Assembly (NCBI GenBank): GCA_902728285.1
Contig: CACVBU010000871.1
Span: 620,001 to 684,000 of the forward strand
DNA: 64,000 nt
DNA from: Clytia hemisphaerica
Taxonomy: Eukaryota > Cnidaria > Hydrozoa > Leptothecata > Clytiidae
Direction of reading: 5' to 3'
Both the position numbers and the translations under genes were made by a program. Of this stretch, positions 46,116 to 58,298 are shown one piece after another (the stretch's first letter is position 1; each line of letters begins with the position of its first letter). The notes under the pieces were generated by a model. It did no database searches, had not been told where the DNA came from, and saw nothing but the letters and a program-made list of their open reading frames with translations.

Positions 46116-49100
46116 ATGAAATTTATATTCACTTCTTTTTGTAGACTGGTAGATGAGGATAATCCATTAAAAACTGTCAGTGTTGACTTCATGCATAATG
46201 AATTCGCAATGAAAAAAGAGAGGATGGTCGTGTTGAACGAAGAAGACGTTTCATTCATGGATGACGATTCAAACCCTCAATTTTTAGTTGATCCTGCAAA
46301 GATGGAAGAAGTATGGAACCAATTTCAAGTGATTGCTTCAGAGCTGGAATATGAATATGCTTCTAAAGACTTCTTTTCAAAAATGATTGATTTTTTTGTT
46401 GATAGTTTGAGATCAACTAAGAAGACAGAGTTCCCTCACCTCACCGAAGATAAAAAAAACGTCGGAGAATTTTTTATATGTGAAATCTGTATAGACTTAT
46501 TCATTGATCCAGTAACTCTCAGCTGTGGTCATACGTTTTGTAAAAAATGTATACAAAAGAGAGAAACACAGCTTCACCGTGAACTTTGTTTAAAATGTGA
46601 CCAAAGTAACTTGAAATTGGCAAGGTGGAAAAACTTCTTTCGGAGATCTGAACTAGAAAAGTACGGGGTTAATGTTTTAGTGAATACAATAGTCAAAGAC
46701 AATTATCCAAATGAATTGAAAGCTATTCGATTGAGACTGGATGGGAATACATTTTTCGGCAGCCAAGATTTCAAGAAAGCTGAAGCCCATTACGAGGAAG
46801 CCATCAAAATAAGTAAGTCGCTTTGTATTTTTACGGTATCGCTAATTCTAATGTGATAATGGTTTTGGAGAAATTTCAAGAGGCATGAGAGAAGGAAATA
46901 TTTTTTTCCTTTGTCTAAAAGTGCTGTGTAAGCAAATGATGGGAGATGAGTTGAATGATTTCTTTTAAGTGGTACTTGTAAAATCTGTATGTGCGTGTAT
47001 ATTTTATGATGCAACCTACATTATAATATCGAACTCCGTTTTTGGGAACTACCTTTTAAAATTAGCCAAATCCGTTCGTTGGAAATTGTTCCTTTCTTTT
47101 TTTTCTAAGAATTTGGGAGTTTGACAATCCTTAAATACAAGGCACTGGGACATGATCTGCTTCTTTATGATTCTTTAGAAAATAGTTTTGAAATCATAAT
47201 TCTAACAAACTTTTGATCTCTTTGACCCTTGTAGAAATTTTTTGACTTTGTTTGGTAACTTCTAAATGTTGAATGCATATTATTGAAGTGATGTAACCAA
47301 ACGAAGAGGGTTCTCTTAAAGATAAAACCACCTTTCATCATAGGTTAATCTAACAATTCTCACAATTGATATTTCTAAAAGGTTATCTTTTAAAGTCACT
47401 TGAAAATGTCTGCACGCCATGGTTTTATGTATGGTTACATAACTTTGTCATAGATTTGTTTACGTTTTCCTACAATCTATTTTTACAGTATCACGTAATC
47501 ATGGACCTCTCATAGGAAAATACTTGACAGTATTTGACCACAAAACGAGCTCTGGACACGTCACATCCACTTACATGTCTGTTAAAGGATAAGGCCTCTG
47601 TTACATTATGATTATGAAACTCTCTCGTTTAATTACCATGGAATGTTATTATTAATTTTCTAAGGGTGGCCAGCAGAGTTTCCACCAATTTATAATAAAG
47701 TTTCATTCTAGGCCCGAGAAGTTTCTTGAGCTGGTCCAACCTTTCACAGGCCAAACACTCGCAACAACTCTTTGCAGACTCCTTGATTGCTGCACAAAGG
47801 TCCATCAAAATCAGTCCAAAATGGGCAAAGGTATAACCATAACTTCACACAATAATGATGAAATACCTTACCACGTTCAATCTTTAACCCATCTGAAACG
47901 ACCTTGCTTTAACGTTCTATTTAACGTTTTAAAGACGTTAAAAGTGTTAGATGGACGTTGAAATAACACTGTGTTCAAGTTTGGAACTTGCATTATCATA
48001 ATGGTTCTAGGAAAATTGCCCCCGAGAAAATTGCCCCCCGGAAAACTGCCCCCGGAAAACTGCCCCCCGGAAAATTGCCCCCTAGGAAAACTGCCCCCTA
48101 GGAAAACTGCCCCCCCAGAAAATTGCCCCCCAGAAAATTAACCCCTAGGAAAATTGCCCCCCGGAAAATTGCCCCCCCGCCATCTTTTTTTCCACTTTTT
48201 TATAAAGTCCAATGAAACTTCAAATGGCCATTGTAGCTGTAAAATTAAGTAGTTTTGAATTACTCTTAGGGTTCCTAGTAAACGGGGGTCAGCGGGGGTG
48301 GATTGGAAAAAAGGCTATAACAGCATAATCCGTACAAAAAAGAAGTTTCAGATTCCGAAAAATTGATAAGCGTTGATAATTTCAGGGGTTATTTAGCCAA
48401 GAAAACTGAAATTTTAATTTTGGTGGGAACTTATTTTGGCGAGTTAGTAAAAATTAGTTCCCTTAACTTAAGATAGCACGGATAGGGCGCTTAGGGTTAA
48501 GAAATGGGGAAAGATTTTTTTGAAAGTGATTTTATTACTCGACTATCTTTCTCCACCTCATACAAAACTTGTAAAAGTCGTTTTTGAGGCGTCTTTTTTC
48601 TTTAAGAAAAAACTAAAAACTAAAACATGCAAAGCAGATCAATGGTCAGCGTGAGGAATATAGTAAGAATGAAGTTATCCATTCCATATGACCAAGAAAT
48701 TTTGTAAAACCATAAAGAAAATACTTGAATAGCGAAAGAAATACAGTTATAAAACACATTGAAATTGACTATCGCTAAACAGAGAAAACGCTTTCTCTGT
48801 ATTCCATGGTTAAACCACATTATTCCTTATAAAAAGCGTCAACTTAATGAAAATTACGGCTGCAACCTGCAACCGTTGGACCAAAATATAGCCCCAAAAT
48901 ATTCTAGATCTCTTAATCCGTTAAGATGCGATCACGTAAAATTGCGTAATCCATAATCTCCCAAATGTTGAAAATTGAGTTAGATTTAGTTTCGAAAAAT
49001 GGAAAAATAGGGGGCAATTTTCCGGGGGGCAATTTTTCCTAGGGGGCAATTTTCTGGGGGGCAATTTTCTGGGGCAATTTTCCTAGGGGGCAATTTTCCG

Positions 49101-52100
49101 GGGGGCCGTTTTCCGGGGGGGGCAATTTTCCGGGGGGCAGTTTTCCGGGGGGCAGTTTTCTCGGGGGCAATTTTCCTGACACCTATCATAATGAATATAG
49201 AAATGTTCGATATTTATTCGCACTTCGTTTATATCATTTTGGGAAACTGGTTTTTATGTGATTATTATGTTATTGTTTATTTTCAGGGTTATTATCGAGA
49301 AGGAATGGCATATAAAGGCCTCTCCAATCATTTAGCCAGTTCGTTCTCATTTTTCAAGTATCTAGTTATCGAGCCTGAAAGTTCAACTGTGAAAGAACTC
49401 TTCTCCGAGGTGATTATTTTTGCTTGATTGCAGTTGGTTTTTCTTGTGTGATCGCATTTAAATCTCTCTCTAATTCGAACAATGTTCATCTCTATTTCAA
49501 GATCGAATAAGCGAGACTAATTCTGTAAAGAAGTATGTACATACGAACAATGTTTTGTAAAGTTAGTTCTGCTTTCACATGTAAAAAGAAAATAGTAATT
49601 GGTTACTTATAAAATTTAAGTTTCTTAAATCATGTTTATTGTCTTAATGTGTTGTTGTTTTGTAGAGCTTATCAAAACTGTTGAAAGAATGCGAAGATAG
49701 TCACCAACACCAGGAGGCTTTTGAGCGTCTAATGAAAACTGTTTTGCAAAAAGGATTCGAATTCATTTTGTCTGAATCATCAGGTAAAAGTAACTTTATA
49801 CAAAACACGAAATACATTTTTTCTTGACATTTCTTGACGAGAGAGTGAGAGTCTAAATTGACAAATTTTTGATTTCCTTGCTTATTTTAAATTGACTTTT
49901 CATATTATCTTACTTGTGTAATTAGGCCTTTAAGCACCTCAGAGCATCGTTAAGTTTTTTATAATTAAGTGTTATTATCGGCGAATCTAGACCTCCCAAC
50001 ATGCGTCTCTCAACCTGATCTATGAGAATAGTTTCAGTAATTGCTTTCTGGTTAATGACAGTCCAAACCGCAATATTAATATACTCTTAGACCAATTTTA
50101 TAATCGATGCAAGGCTACTGTCATAGGAAAATTCTGTTCGCTTTTTAACGATATCTTTTTTCTTTCAATAGCCGATGGTGCACGGTATGAATTGAATATA
50201 GCTGACAAAACCACTTCAGACTCTTTAAAAAGTCGATTCACGTGTGCATTATGCTGCAGGTAACACATCTGATCTGTTTATCACGTGATCATTTCAGCAG
50301 GAAATTTACCTAATAAGAAATTTGAATTGGAAACGTATAAAACTAATGTAAAAAATCAAATCATTTCTGATTTATTAACCCTTGTCATTGAAACGAAGGT
50401 TTTATCTACCCCTCAGAACTAAAATAAATCTTTTCGTATAATATTTCAGGGTTTATTACGCTGCGACGACGACGCCATGCGGCCATACGTTTTGCTCTCT
50501 ATGTTTGGAACGATCGTTAGACTACAATACCGTCTGTTCGATATGCCGTACACCAATTGGAGATGTAAGCTCCTTCATTATACATCACTATTTTATGTTA
50601 CACTGTTTATTACCTTTATCTTAAGTACATTCTTTCCCAGTTTGGGTATTTTAGTTTAGCTCACAAGTTATATCTGGTATACTGTACGTCTTTCAAGGGC
50701 GAGCTCTATATTGATTTTCTTTTTATTTCATTTTCAGCTCATCACTATAAAACCAAAGGTAAGTGGTTTTCAAATCTGTTTTTCCAATTTCAGTGTCGAT
50801 CTAGCATTGCGAATGATTGTAATGCAGTTACATTCTGTCTACTACGGAAACGTCGATAGTTGATGGATCCGAGTGTTTCTATCTAGTTTGATTCTCCAGG
50901 TTTGAATAAATAATGGAAGATCTTACAATCGAGCAATTTGGTTAAAATTTAAGAAAGGTTATTTTAGAATCCATTTCTTTTCCATTACAGCCCGTCGACG
51001 TGATAGTTGATATGATGGTGAGAACATGTTGGCCGGCTGAGTACGAACAATCTAAGCAAGCTGCCATTTCGGAGTCTACTACCTTGAAATTGTAAGTTAA
51101 AATTTTTTTTATAACGCATTCCAATGGAAACCCACTAAACTATAAAGCAGGATGTCTTATCATGAAAAATTTAATCTTACTCGAATTTTGGCCGCAGTGC
51201 TTGATGCGAATTGTGATGGTTATGCCACGACCAAAAAAAAGTATTGTCTCGTGATACGAGATGACTTCTTCTAGTGTGTAAAGGGCTTTAAGTCAAGAGA
51301 AGATCGGCCGACCAAAAAGCATAAATTACTTCTTTGAAATTCCTTTAGTTCATCTTGTTACATAATTTGTGTATGGTATATTTCAAACATAGACATGTCG
51401 CTTTTTAATCTAAATATTTCCTTCCCTCTATTTGTCATTTTTTTCAAAACGTTTAACTTACGTAACTATATAAAATGATATGAGTACAGTATCACTTTAA
51501 AAATCTTGTAAGTTTACACTATAAACTTATTTTTCTTGGAAACTTTTCAAGAGATCCTCTTCTCATTAAGTTGCGCAATTTTTTGCTTATAATGGAGATT
51601 TAACCTCAGTGATATTAAGTTATGTAAGAATCTTTCATGAATTGTAATGACGATGATTATATTTTATGTTTCATAAATATAAAACAGTACATCTAACATA
51701 TTCTTTCTTTCTTACATAATCTAAGACGATTTCTCTCTTGTCACGGAATAATCACTCAATCTTTTGAAATGTTCCTTTTCTAGAGCTTTTTTTGCATTGC
51801 ACATACTTCTATAAACCATCTTATGTTATGAAGTAATTATTTTTCCCTTCCTAGCTCCCTTATGTTTTAAACCTTTAAGCTAATCCGTTTCCTTTATTGT
51901 GAAATTTTCATTCATTTTTTTATAAGAACAATTTTATGAGAACAACGAGGCTCAATAAGGCCGAAAACGATACTTTAGAACAATGCTTAGCCTGAAAATG
52001 TAAGGGTGCAAAGCCTGAAAACCTAAAAAATCGCTCTTGAGGCTCAAAGTGCCAAAACGAGAAAATCCGAAATATTTCTTGTTTCTTATATAAAAAAGTG

Positions 52101-55100
52101 TATTTATGATCGATTTTAAAATTTCATTTTCCAAGAGGCAAGGTGCATGACCATAAGATATTTTTACTTTGAGCGACCTTTCTCCATGATTACGAAATCT
52201 CTAATATAATATGATCAAACTTCAGGATACTCCCCTAATATTTAAATCTTCAATGTTGGCAAAGCCCCTTCCCCCTTGGTGCGAATGCAACATAATGAAA
52301 TCCCGGTCTCATTGTCCCTGGTGAAATTTTGATTACGACTACAACGAAAATCGCTTGTTCAGTTTACGGGGATTTTAGATTCTATTCTTTTAAACTCAAA
52401 AATCTAGTGAGAATTCACAAAATTTTTAAACTTTCCATGGGAATGAGAGGGTAGTTTTCAAACAGGATATGTTCTCACAGTTTGTCGGCACTTGGTATGT
52501 GCCACTACAGGGGTGTTCTAAAGTTCGTCTCGATTTTGAACCAGTATTCTCTCTCTTTCACCAGTGAGAGCGACAATATTGTAACGACACCCGTCTTTGT
52601 GTGTATGGCAACATTTCCAATGTTGGAATGCCCGTTGCACGTCTTCGAACCACGTTACAAGTTGATGATGAGGAGATGTCTAGATTCCCCTCAACGATCT
52701 TTCGGAATGTGCATATATGATGAAGCTAATGGGTAGGCAGAATTTCTTTTATTATTAAAGAACATCCTTTAACCTCAATGTAACTAGTTTTGGTATTCGG
52801 AAATTGAGTTCAGTTTCAAGGACATGTTCTTCATCTAATAGTGCAATGTCTTTTTTTTTCAGTTTCAAAGAATATGGAGTTATGTTAGAGATGCAAGATC
52901 ACCAGCTGTTAGACGATGGTAGGATGCTTGTAAATAGTATTGGTGGTAGAAGATTCAAGGTATGAATTGTTGTGTAAACCCTCCCCCCCCCCAATAAAAG
53001 TAAACGACCGATCGTACGTGGGCCCTTAAGGGTCCTTTTTCCCAAAGTGCACTGTGAGGGTCTAAATGAGCAAAAACGAGAATAAGTGCACTCTAAGTGT
53101 CTAAAATTTGAGAAATCTGACCATATTTTGCCTTAAAATAGTCAAAGATTTTCAAATACACTCAAAGTAAGGGTAGATTTTACGCCCGAATTTACTCTGA
53201 TTTTGGACCGCATTACGGTCGTAAATCTTTGTTGGGATATGACTTCAGTTTGGACAAGTTGCCCAAACGAATGAATCAAAATAAGTCAGCCAGAAAAATT
53301 CCAAATTTGTTTATATTTTTATATTTTTTTAAACCGTTCATAATTTTCTTCATACTTGACAGGTTTTGGAAAAAGGTTCGCGGGATGGATACTCTACAGC
53401 CAAAGTTCAATTACTTTACGATCAGCCTGTCGAAGTCAATGGTAATTTCTTTAAACTTAAACTTTGAGATGGTGTTGTTTCACACCTTTTTATTTCCAAT
53501 TGCAGATCATAGAATTCGGCTTGACTCGCCAAGTAATAAAGTCTGTCTCAATATAATCTTCAACGGAAACAAAAAAGGCTCTACCTCCTGAAAGAATTCA
53601 AATGTAATGGTTTGGTGCTTGTTGAAAAGATTAACATGTGTGTAATTTATTACCAAAAAGGAAAAAAAATTCAAAAAAGATATGAAAATGAAGATTTAAA
53701 ATGAAGAACAAAAAAGCAACTTTTTTTATAATTATACTATAGTTTTCATTTTCGCACGAGCGATTCTTTGATCTAAGAAAAATTATTCTATCGGAAGATT
53801 TAGCCCATAGTTAATCTCTGACTGACTTCCTAAACAATAAAAAGGAGCCCCTGTTCTCGCCAACTAGGGAATAGTTTTAAGCTGTATTTTTTGACTCAAT
53901 AAATATTTTTTAAATATTTTTTCGCTTTTATGACGTTCAAAGACTAAAGAGTTTCTGATACAAAGATGAAACTTACAGCACTATTCTGCAAGAAGTTCAT
54001 TTTTGGACCTACCCCGGTGGGGTGGAGGTCCTATAAATTGACCCGTGTTCGTTAGTTAGTTAGTTAGTTACCAACTTTTCTCGAGATTGGCTCATTCAAT
54101 TTTTCTGATTTTTTGCACAAAGGTGCATTACTATAAACCCTCGAATGTGACGGAGCCCGATTTTCGAAAAAAAAATTTTTCCGGCCGGTAGAACCGGAAA
54201 TGTCCCGAAAAAAGCGGTTTTTTGAGATTTTCTCGAGATTTTATCATTAGTTTTTTGCGATTTTTTGCACATAGATGCACATTAGTACTGCCGAAAAGGT
54301 GTCGAAAACCGTTTGCCGAAAAAATTTTTTCCGGTCTGTAGAACCGGAAATGTGCCGGAATCGTCGCTTTTTCACATTTCCGTCACATTTTTTCAACTTA
54401 TTTAATTGTTTCTTTACAGAAAAATGTCTTTATGATGATGCCCAAAACTTAGCATCGTTTGATTTCCAAAAAAATCATCCTTTGAGGGAACTCCTTAAAA
54501 ATCGCCGGAACAGCCGAAAACCGGCGTAAAACGGTTTTTCCTTCTTTTTTCAACGTATACTCAACAGATTTTCATGATTTTTTGCACAATGATGTAAAAT
54601 GGCAATGCCCAAAATGTGACAGAGCCCAATTTTCGAAAAAGAAATTTTTCTGGCCGGCCTGTAGAACCGGAAATGTCCCGAAAAAAGCGGTTTTTTGAGA
54701 TTTTCTCGAGATTTTATCATTAGTTTTTTGCGATTTTTTGCACATAGATGCACATCAGTACTGCCGAAAAGGTGTCGAAAACCGTTTGCCGAAAAAAAAT
54801 TTTTTCCGGTCTGTAGAACCGGAAATGTGCCGGAAATCGTCGTTTTTTTCACATTTCCGTCACATTTTTTTCAACTTATTTAATTGTTTCTTTACAGAAA
54901 AAATGTTCTTTATGATGATGCCCAAAACTTAGCATCGTGTGATTTCCAAAAAAAAATCATCCTTTGAATCCGGAACTCCTCCTTAAAAATCGCCGGAACA
55001 GCCGAAAACCGGCGTAAAACGGTTTTCCTTCATCTTTTCAACTTATACTCGACAGATTTTCATAATTTTTTGCACAATGATGTAAAATGGCAATGCCCAA

Positions 55101-56709
55101 AATGTGACAGAGCCCAATTTTCGAAAAAGAAATTTTTCCGGCCGCTAGAACCGGAAATGTCCCGAAAAAAGCGGTTTTTTGAGATTTTCTCGAGATTTTC
55201 TCATTAGTTTTTTGCGATTTTTTGCACATAGATGCACATTAGTACTACCGAAAAGGTGTTTCTTAATTGCTTTCTCCGTTCCAATAGATATATAAATCGA
55301 AATTTAAAATTATACATTACTTCCATTAAATTCTAATTATTCGTTTTATAAATAGGTAGGTCCATTAAAGTATTACTTGTCTTCTCCATTTTTCATCTTC
55401 ATTTTTGAATTTTTTGAATTTTGATAGTATTCCACTTGGGAATATACCTTTTTTACGGGATCTACAATCGGTGCCATAACATATTGGCACTTTTGGCTAA
55501 TTTACCATTTTTCGAAAATTGAAGTTCGAGCGAGAATGTCAATTCCAGGCCTTCAACTTGATTTCAACGATTATTTCGATCTGGGAGGGATTTATTGGTT
55601 TCTAGGCTATATTTCAAGCCCTACTGTGCCATTTTTGAACTTTTGGATCCTCAGAACCTAAGGTCCTAAGTCTTAAGTCTAGCGTTAAAACTCAGAGTTA
55701 AAATTCTACCCTTCCAACCTACTTTAGAGCACTTGCAAATCGATTGTGGTTTCAAAACACCCCGGTGGATTTCCTTTTTGTGCCAAGTATTTCGTAACCG
55801 ATTGTAGTTCAAATTCTATAAAAAATTATAGCCTTTTTGTCTCCGCTGCAGATTATGTTGAGATAGACAGACATAGGTAGGTCGATGACTATATTATATG
55901 CTTGATATTTTTCTGTGACCTATATTTTTGCCTTTTAGAAGAATTGAAAGACTTGGAAAACACAGTTTACACTGAAAGTAAATCCTTCTTCAATATGTTA
56001 CCTACAGTCATCAAGGTAATATAACCAAATAGTATCAATCTCTCTTCACATTATCATGATATCTTTGTATCAATTAAAAAGGAATACATATATGTATATA
56101 CCTTATGTATTTAGCTGAGACCCCTCTTTAAACGTTTTAAACGTTGCCTCTTCCAAACCCTTAGAAGGAGGAGTTCAGAAATGTTGATGTCTTTCTCAGC
56201 GATCTAAAAACAAGTAGATGTAGTGAGTTTTTTGAATAGAGGTCAATTTCAGGCTACGACTTTCCTATCGACTTTTCCAATAGAGATTCGTTACATTACG
56301 AGTGTATGAATAAAACCAGTAACCCATGCAATGTTGTCATACACCCCATAAATTTCTAAAGGTCTACGTACGTCTAAGGTCTACGGTACGGAGACATTCA
56401 ACATAACTCAAAATGTGAATCTACGTTGATGCTCTAAAGAAAGAATAAATATTACACTATCTACTATACCATACAAATTGTTTTGTTGTTTAGCATACAA
56501 TTCGCATGAAATATGGTGACCTTCCTGAACAGAATCAGAATGAATTGACCAGTGAACATGGTCCAAAATGGATCTGGTTCATGATTCGCTTGATGGTACA
56601 CAGCGATGATGATGCACTCGCTGCGCTGCAATGTCAAAATGTGACGGAAAGATTAGAGCTTGTTCGCAATCATATTGTTGCCACGCGTGAGAGGATGAAT
56701 GCTCCATGA
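46116..56709 (+). CDS. LONRF-type protein (RING, helical repeats, RING, LON domain), 13 exons
   Basis: Exons: 46116-46812, 47712-47830, 49287-49409, 49666-49783, 50172-50259, 50450-50564, 50738-50758 (21 nt), 50991-51091, 52565-52732, 52863-52959, 53363-53441, 55939-56015 and 56494-56709. They total 2019 nt, 672 residues, all GT-AG and in phase. RING 1 spans Cys122-Cys161 (CEIC, SCGHTFCKKC, CLKC). TPR-like helices follow (G-QDFKKAEAHYEEAIKIS, SIKISPKWAKGYYREGMAYK). RING 2 is at 377-414 (CALC, PCGHTFCSLC, CSIC). The LON substrate-binding domain starts at about 462 (MATFPMLECPLHVFEPRYKL). The order matches vertebrate LONRF1-3, predicted E3 ubiquitin ligases; both RINGs keep all zinc ligands. 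The start is uncertain: an acceptor at 46144 suggests an upstream exon, and ATG 46116 may lie in intron. Confidence 0.93.
48003..49183. mobile_element. Foldback-type element with minisatellite arms, AATTGCCCCC type, in LONRF intron 2
   Basis: Two arms of about 170 bp are inverted arrays of GGAAAATTGCCCCCC-like units. The outer ends are GGTTCTAGGAAAATTGCCCC and, read in reverse, GGTGTCAGGAAAATTGCCCC. Exact 9-bp duplication TATCATAAT (47994-48002 and 49184-49192). The unique interior of about 830 bp has no transposase. It shares the GGTGTC-like start and arm design with 43919-44656. Confidence 0.93.
51092..52564. other. LONRF intron 8
   Basis: About 1.5 kb of AT-rich intron. I see no exon or defined repeat in it. 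Confidence 0.5.
53004..53222 (-). mobile_element. MITE, CGACCGTACG family, copy 2, in LONRF intron 10
   Basis: Ends ACGACCGATCGTACG and ACGGTCGT. The interior matches 5181-5470 in reverse (GTGCACTCTAAG, TCTGACCAT, GGGTCCTTTTTCC). Confidence 0.7.
53506..53591 (+). CDS. Possible alternative terminal exon of the LONRF gene
   Basis: A strong acceptor (TTTATTTCCAATTGCAG) 64 bp after exon 11 opens a frame that is in phase with exon 11 (phase 1). It adds 28 residues (DHRIRLDSPSNKVCLNIIFN, then GNKKGSTS) and ends in TGA at 53589-53591. AATAAA at about 53898 could end the transcript. This isoform would lose the C-terminal half of the LON domain. A cryptic site is the alternative explanation. Confidence 0.35.
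54110..55255 (+). repeat. Large tandem repeat, about 2.4 units of 470-490 bp, in LONRF intron 11
   Basis: Landmarks TTTTTTGCACAA, CCCAATTTTCGAAAAAG, AGAACCGGAAATGTCCCGAA and CGGTTTTTTGAGATTTTCTC recur near 54110, 54577 and 55066. Each unit contains two diverged AGAACCGGAAATGT half-units, so it is a dimeric repeat. Short frames in it are by-products. Confidence 0.9.
55605..55693 (-). repeat. Short dispersed repeat, copy 3 of 3 (reverse)
   Basis: Reverse of 10669-10743: GGCTATATTTCAAGCC, TTTTTGAACTTTTGGATC, CCTAAGGTCCTAAGTCTTA, GTCTAGCGTTAAAAC. Confidence 0.6.
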
Positions 56710-57235
56710 GAGAGAGAGGTTTACTGGAGAGTTACCTTCTGGAAGGAGTTGAAATTATTTGGTGAGAAGGACAGCTGGTTCGAAGACCTTCATTAACTTT
56801 GGAGAAATCTACTTTAAAAATGACTTAATTTATTAAATGGTTTAAATGAATTAATAGTTAAGTTAAAATCATCAGAATTTATAATTTTATTTGAATCTAT
56901 GGTATCGAAAAACCACCAAGAAAAACCACAAAGAAAATTTGGAACCTGGTTAACCTGGGATTGCAAAGCAAGAATATCGTACAACGATTGCAACGTGAAC
57001 ATACTACAAATTTTACAAATTCTCGAGGGAAGAACCTTTTGTGTTACCTATTTAACTAAAAGTCTTGAAACAATCATGATCTCTGTCTCGAGGGAGTATT
57101 ATTTTTGTACTTTTCATTACTCCCTTACTTGTGTAAATCTTGTAAATAGTCATTAATAGTTTCTTAAAATTGGAATTTTTATTTTTTTGAAAAAAATATT
57201 GATTTTTGTGCCAAATTCAGCGATTTTGTTAGACC
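56710..57235. other. LONRF 3' flank and spacer
   Basis: AT-rich, with no further gene recognised. Confidence 0.4.
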
Positions 57236-57647
57236 ATGTCATTCCAAATGCTTGCCTTTGCTAGACGGTTTTTTCTCTCCACGGTAGCGTCTAGTTCTAG
57301 CGAACAAGCGAAAAAGGCTTTAAAGAATTTTTTCCCGAAGATTATAGTGGGAACTCACAAGCTTAAAAACCCTATTCTTTGTTTGTTTGTTTTAATTATG
57401 AAAAATCATCTTATCTTCCTATCCGATGAGACTTTTTTATGGCGAGGATCGTGAAACTAAACTAACTATTGTTTTTAAATTCCAGACGGATAAAAAAAGC
57501 ATTAAAGATATAACCGAGAAATGGGGGCATGGTACGAGTTTGCATAACTTTTGCCATTATGCACCAACCCCCAAGGGCTATTTTACGGCAGTTTTCCTAA
57601 TTGTGACGAAAGAATATGATATATGTTCTAGTTCTAATAAGCGATAG
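57236..57647 (+). CDS. Possible small mitochondrial-type protein, two exons
   Basis: ATG 57236 (GACCATGTCA) begins MSFQMLAFARRFFLST, an amphipathic basic leader like a mitochondrial presequence. Joining 57236-57283 (donor ACG|GTAGCG, weak) to 57486-57647 (acceptor TTTTTAAATTCCAG) gives 69 residues ending in TAG. The second exon reads DITEKWGHGTSLHNFCHYAP, then a hydrophobic stretch GYFTAVFLIV. This would suit a small inner-membrane subunit, but I do not recognise the family and the donor is uncertain. Reading on without splicing from 57236 gives a different 72-codon frame. Confidence 0.35.
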
Positions 57648-58075
57648 CATGACGACGTTCCAGATACCTGTTTCTTGCATACGTGAATATTCACATTTTT
57701 CCTCGATGATAAACGGTCATCTACTCAGAAGTTAAAGTTAACGATCCCCAGAGGGGGTGGGGCGATTTTTGTTTTTTGGACAATTTCAGGGTGAAAATTT
57801 GAAAACAACTTAATATTTCGTCTACTTTTCCGCTTTAGTTATTTTCGCCACTTTTCAGCTCGGAATTAAGAAAAATTCTGACAGGGGGTCAAATTTACTA
57901 AACAAAACATTTATCTGACAGGGTCCACTTTTCGAACTCCAGCGGCACTTCCCCGCCGCCGAACGAAACTCCTGGGTAGGAAATGAAGCCACGAAAAAGG
58001 AGCCAGGCTGAAGGTCTTTTAGCTTTCGAGTCGGAAAAAGTTGTCGGGGACCAACGCGAGAAGACCAAAACAAAC
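57648..58075. promoter_or_regulatory. GC-richer upstream region of the micropeptide gene
   Basis: 57930-58070 is richer in G+C and CpG than its surroundings and ends directly at the ATGGCGGAC start, as at many animal promoters. No TATA box is evident. Confidence 0.4.
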
Positions 58076-58251
58076 ATGGCGGACAAAAATCAGGGTAATC
58101 TGTTCATTTTTTTTAGTTTTTTTAAAACTGTTTCTTCTGTTGTTGTTTTTTTGCAGGATACATTTTGTTGTTGAGTATGAGCTTTTTTATAAAGTATTCT
58201 ATATTGTTGATTACAATGTATAGCAATGTGCCCTCCCGGTTATTACCATAA
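58076..58251 (+). CDS. Candidate 37-residue single-pass membrane micropeptide, two exons
   Basis: Exon 1 is 58076-58094 (19 nt, ATGGCGGACAAAAATCAGG) with donor GTAATC. Exon 2 is 58157-58251, after the acceptor TTGTTTTTTTGCAG. The join is phase 1 and ends at TAA 58249-58251. The product starts MADKNQGYILLLSMSF and ends NVPSRLLP. A single hydrophobic helix of about 20 residues fills most of it, with a short polar N-terminus. Kozak context is strong (CAAACATGGCG) and the upstream DNA is CpG-richer. The family is not recognised. The main risk is that exon 1 instead splices to an exon further downstream. Confidence 0.45.
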
Positions 58252-58298
58252 TGGCTTGTTGATTAGAGATGGGCGGGATAGGGGCAGTGTGGTGGTAT

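Noticed and set aside
43919..49183. Regularly repeated units resembling a CRISPR array
   Set aside because: Units are tandem without unique spacers, sit in inverted arms with target duplications, and the DNA is animal.
48986..49189. Pro-rich frame with repeated APRKIAP
   Set aside because: Translation of the other foldback minisatellite arm, not a gene.
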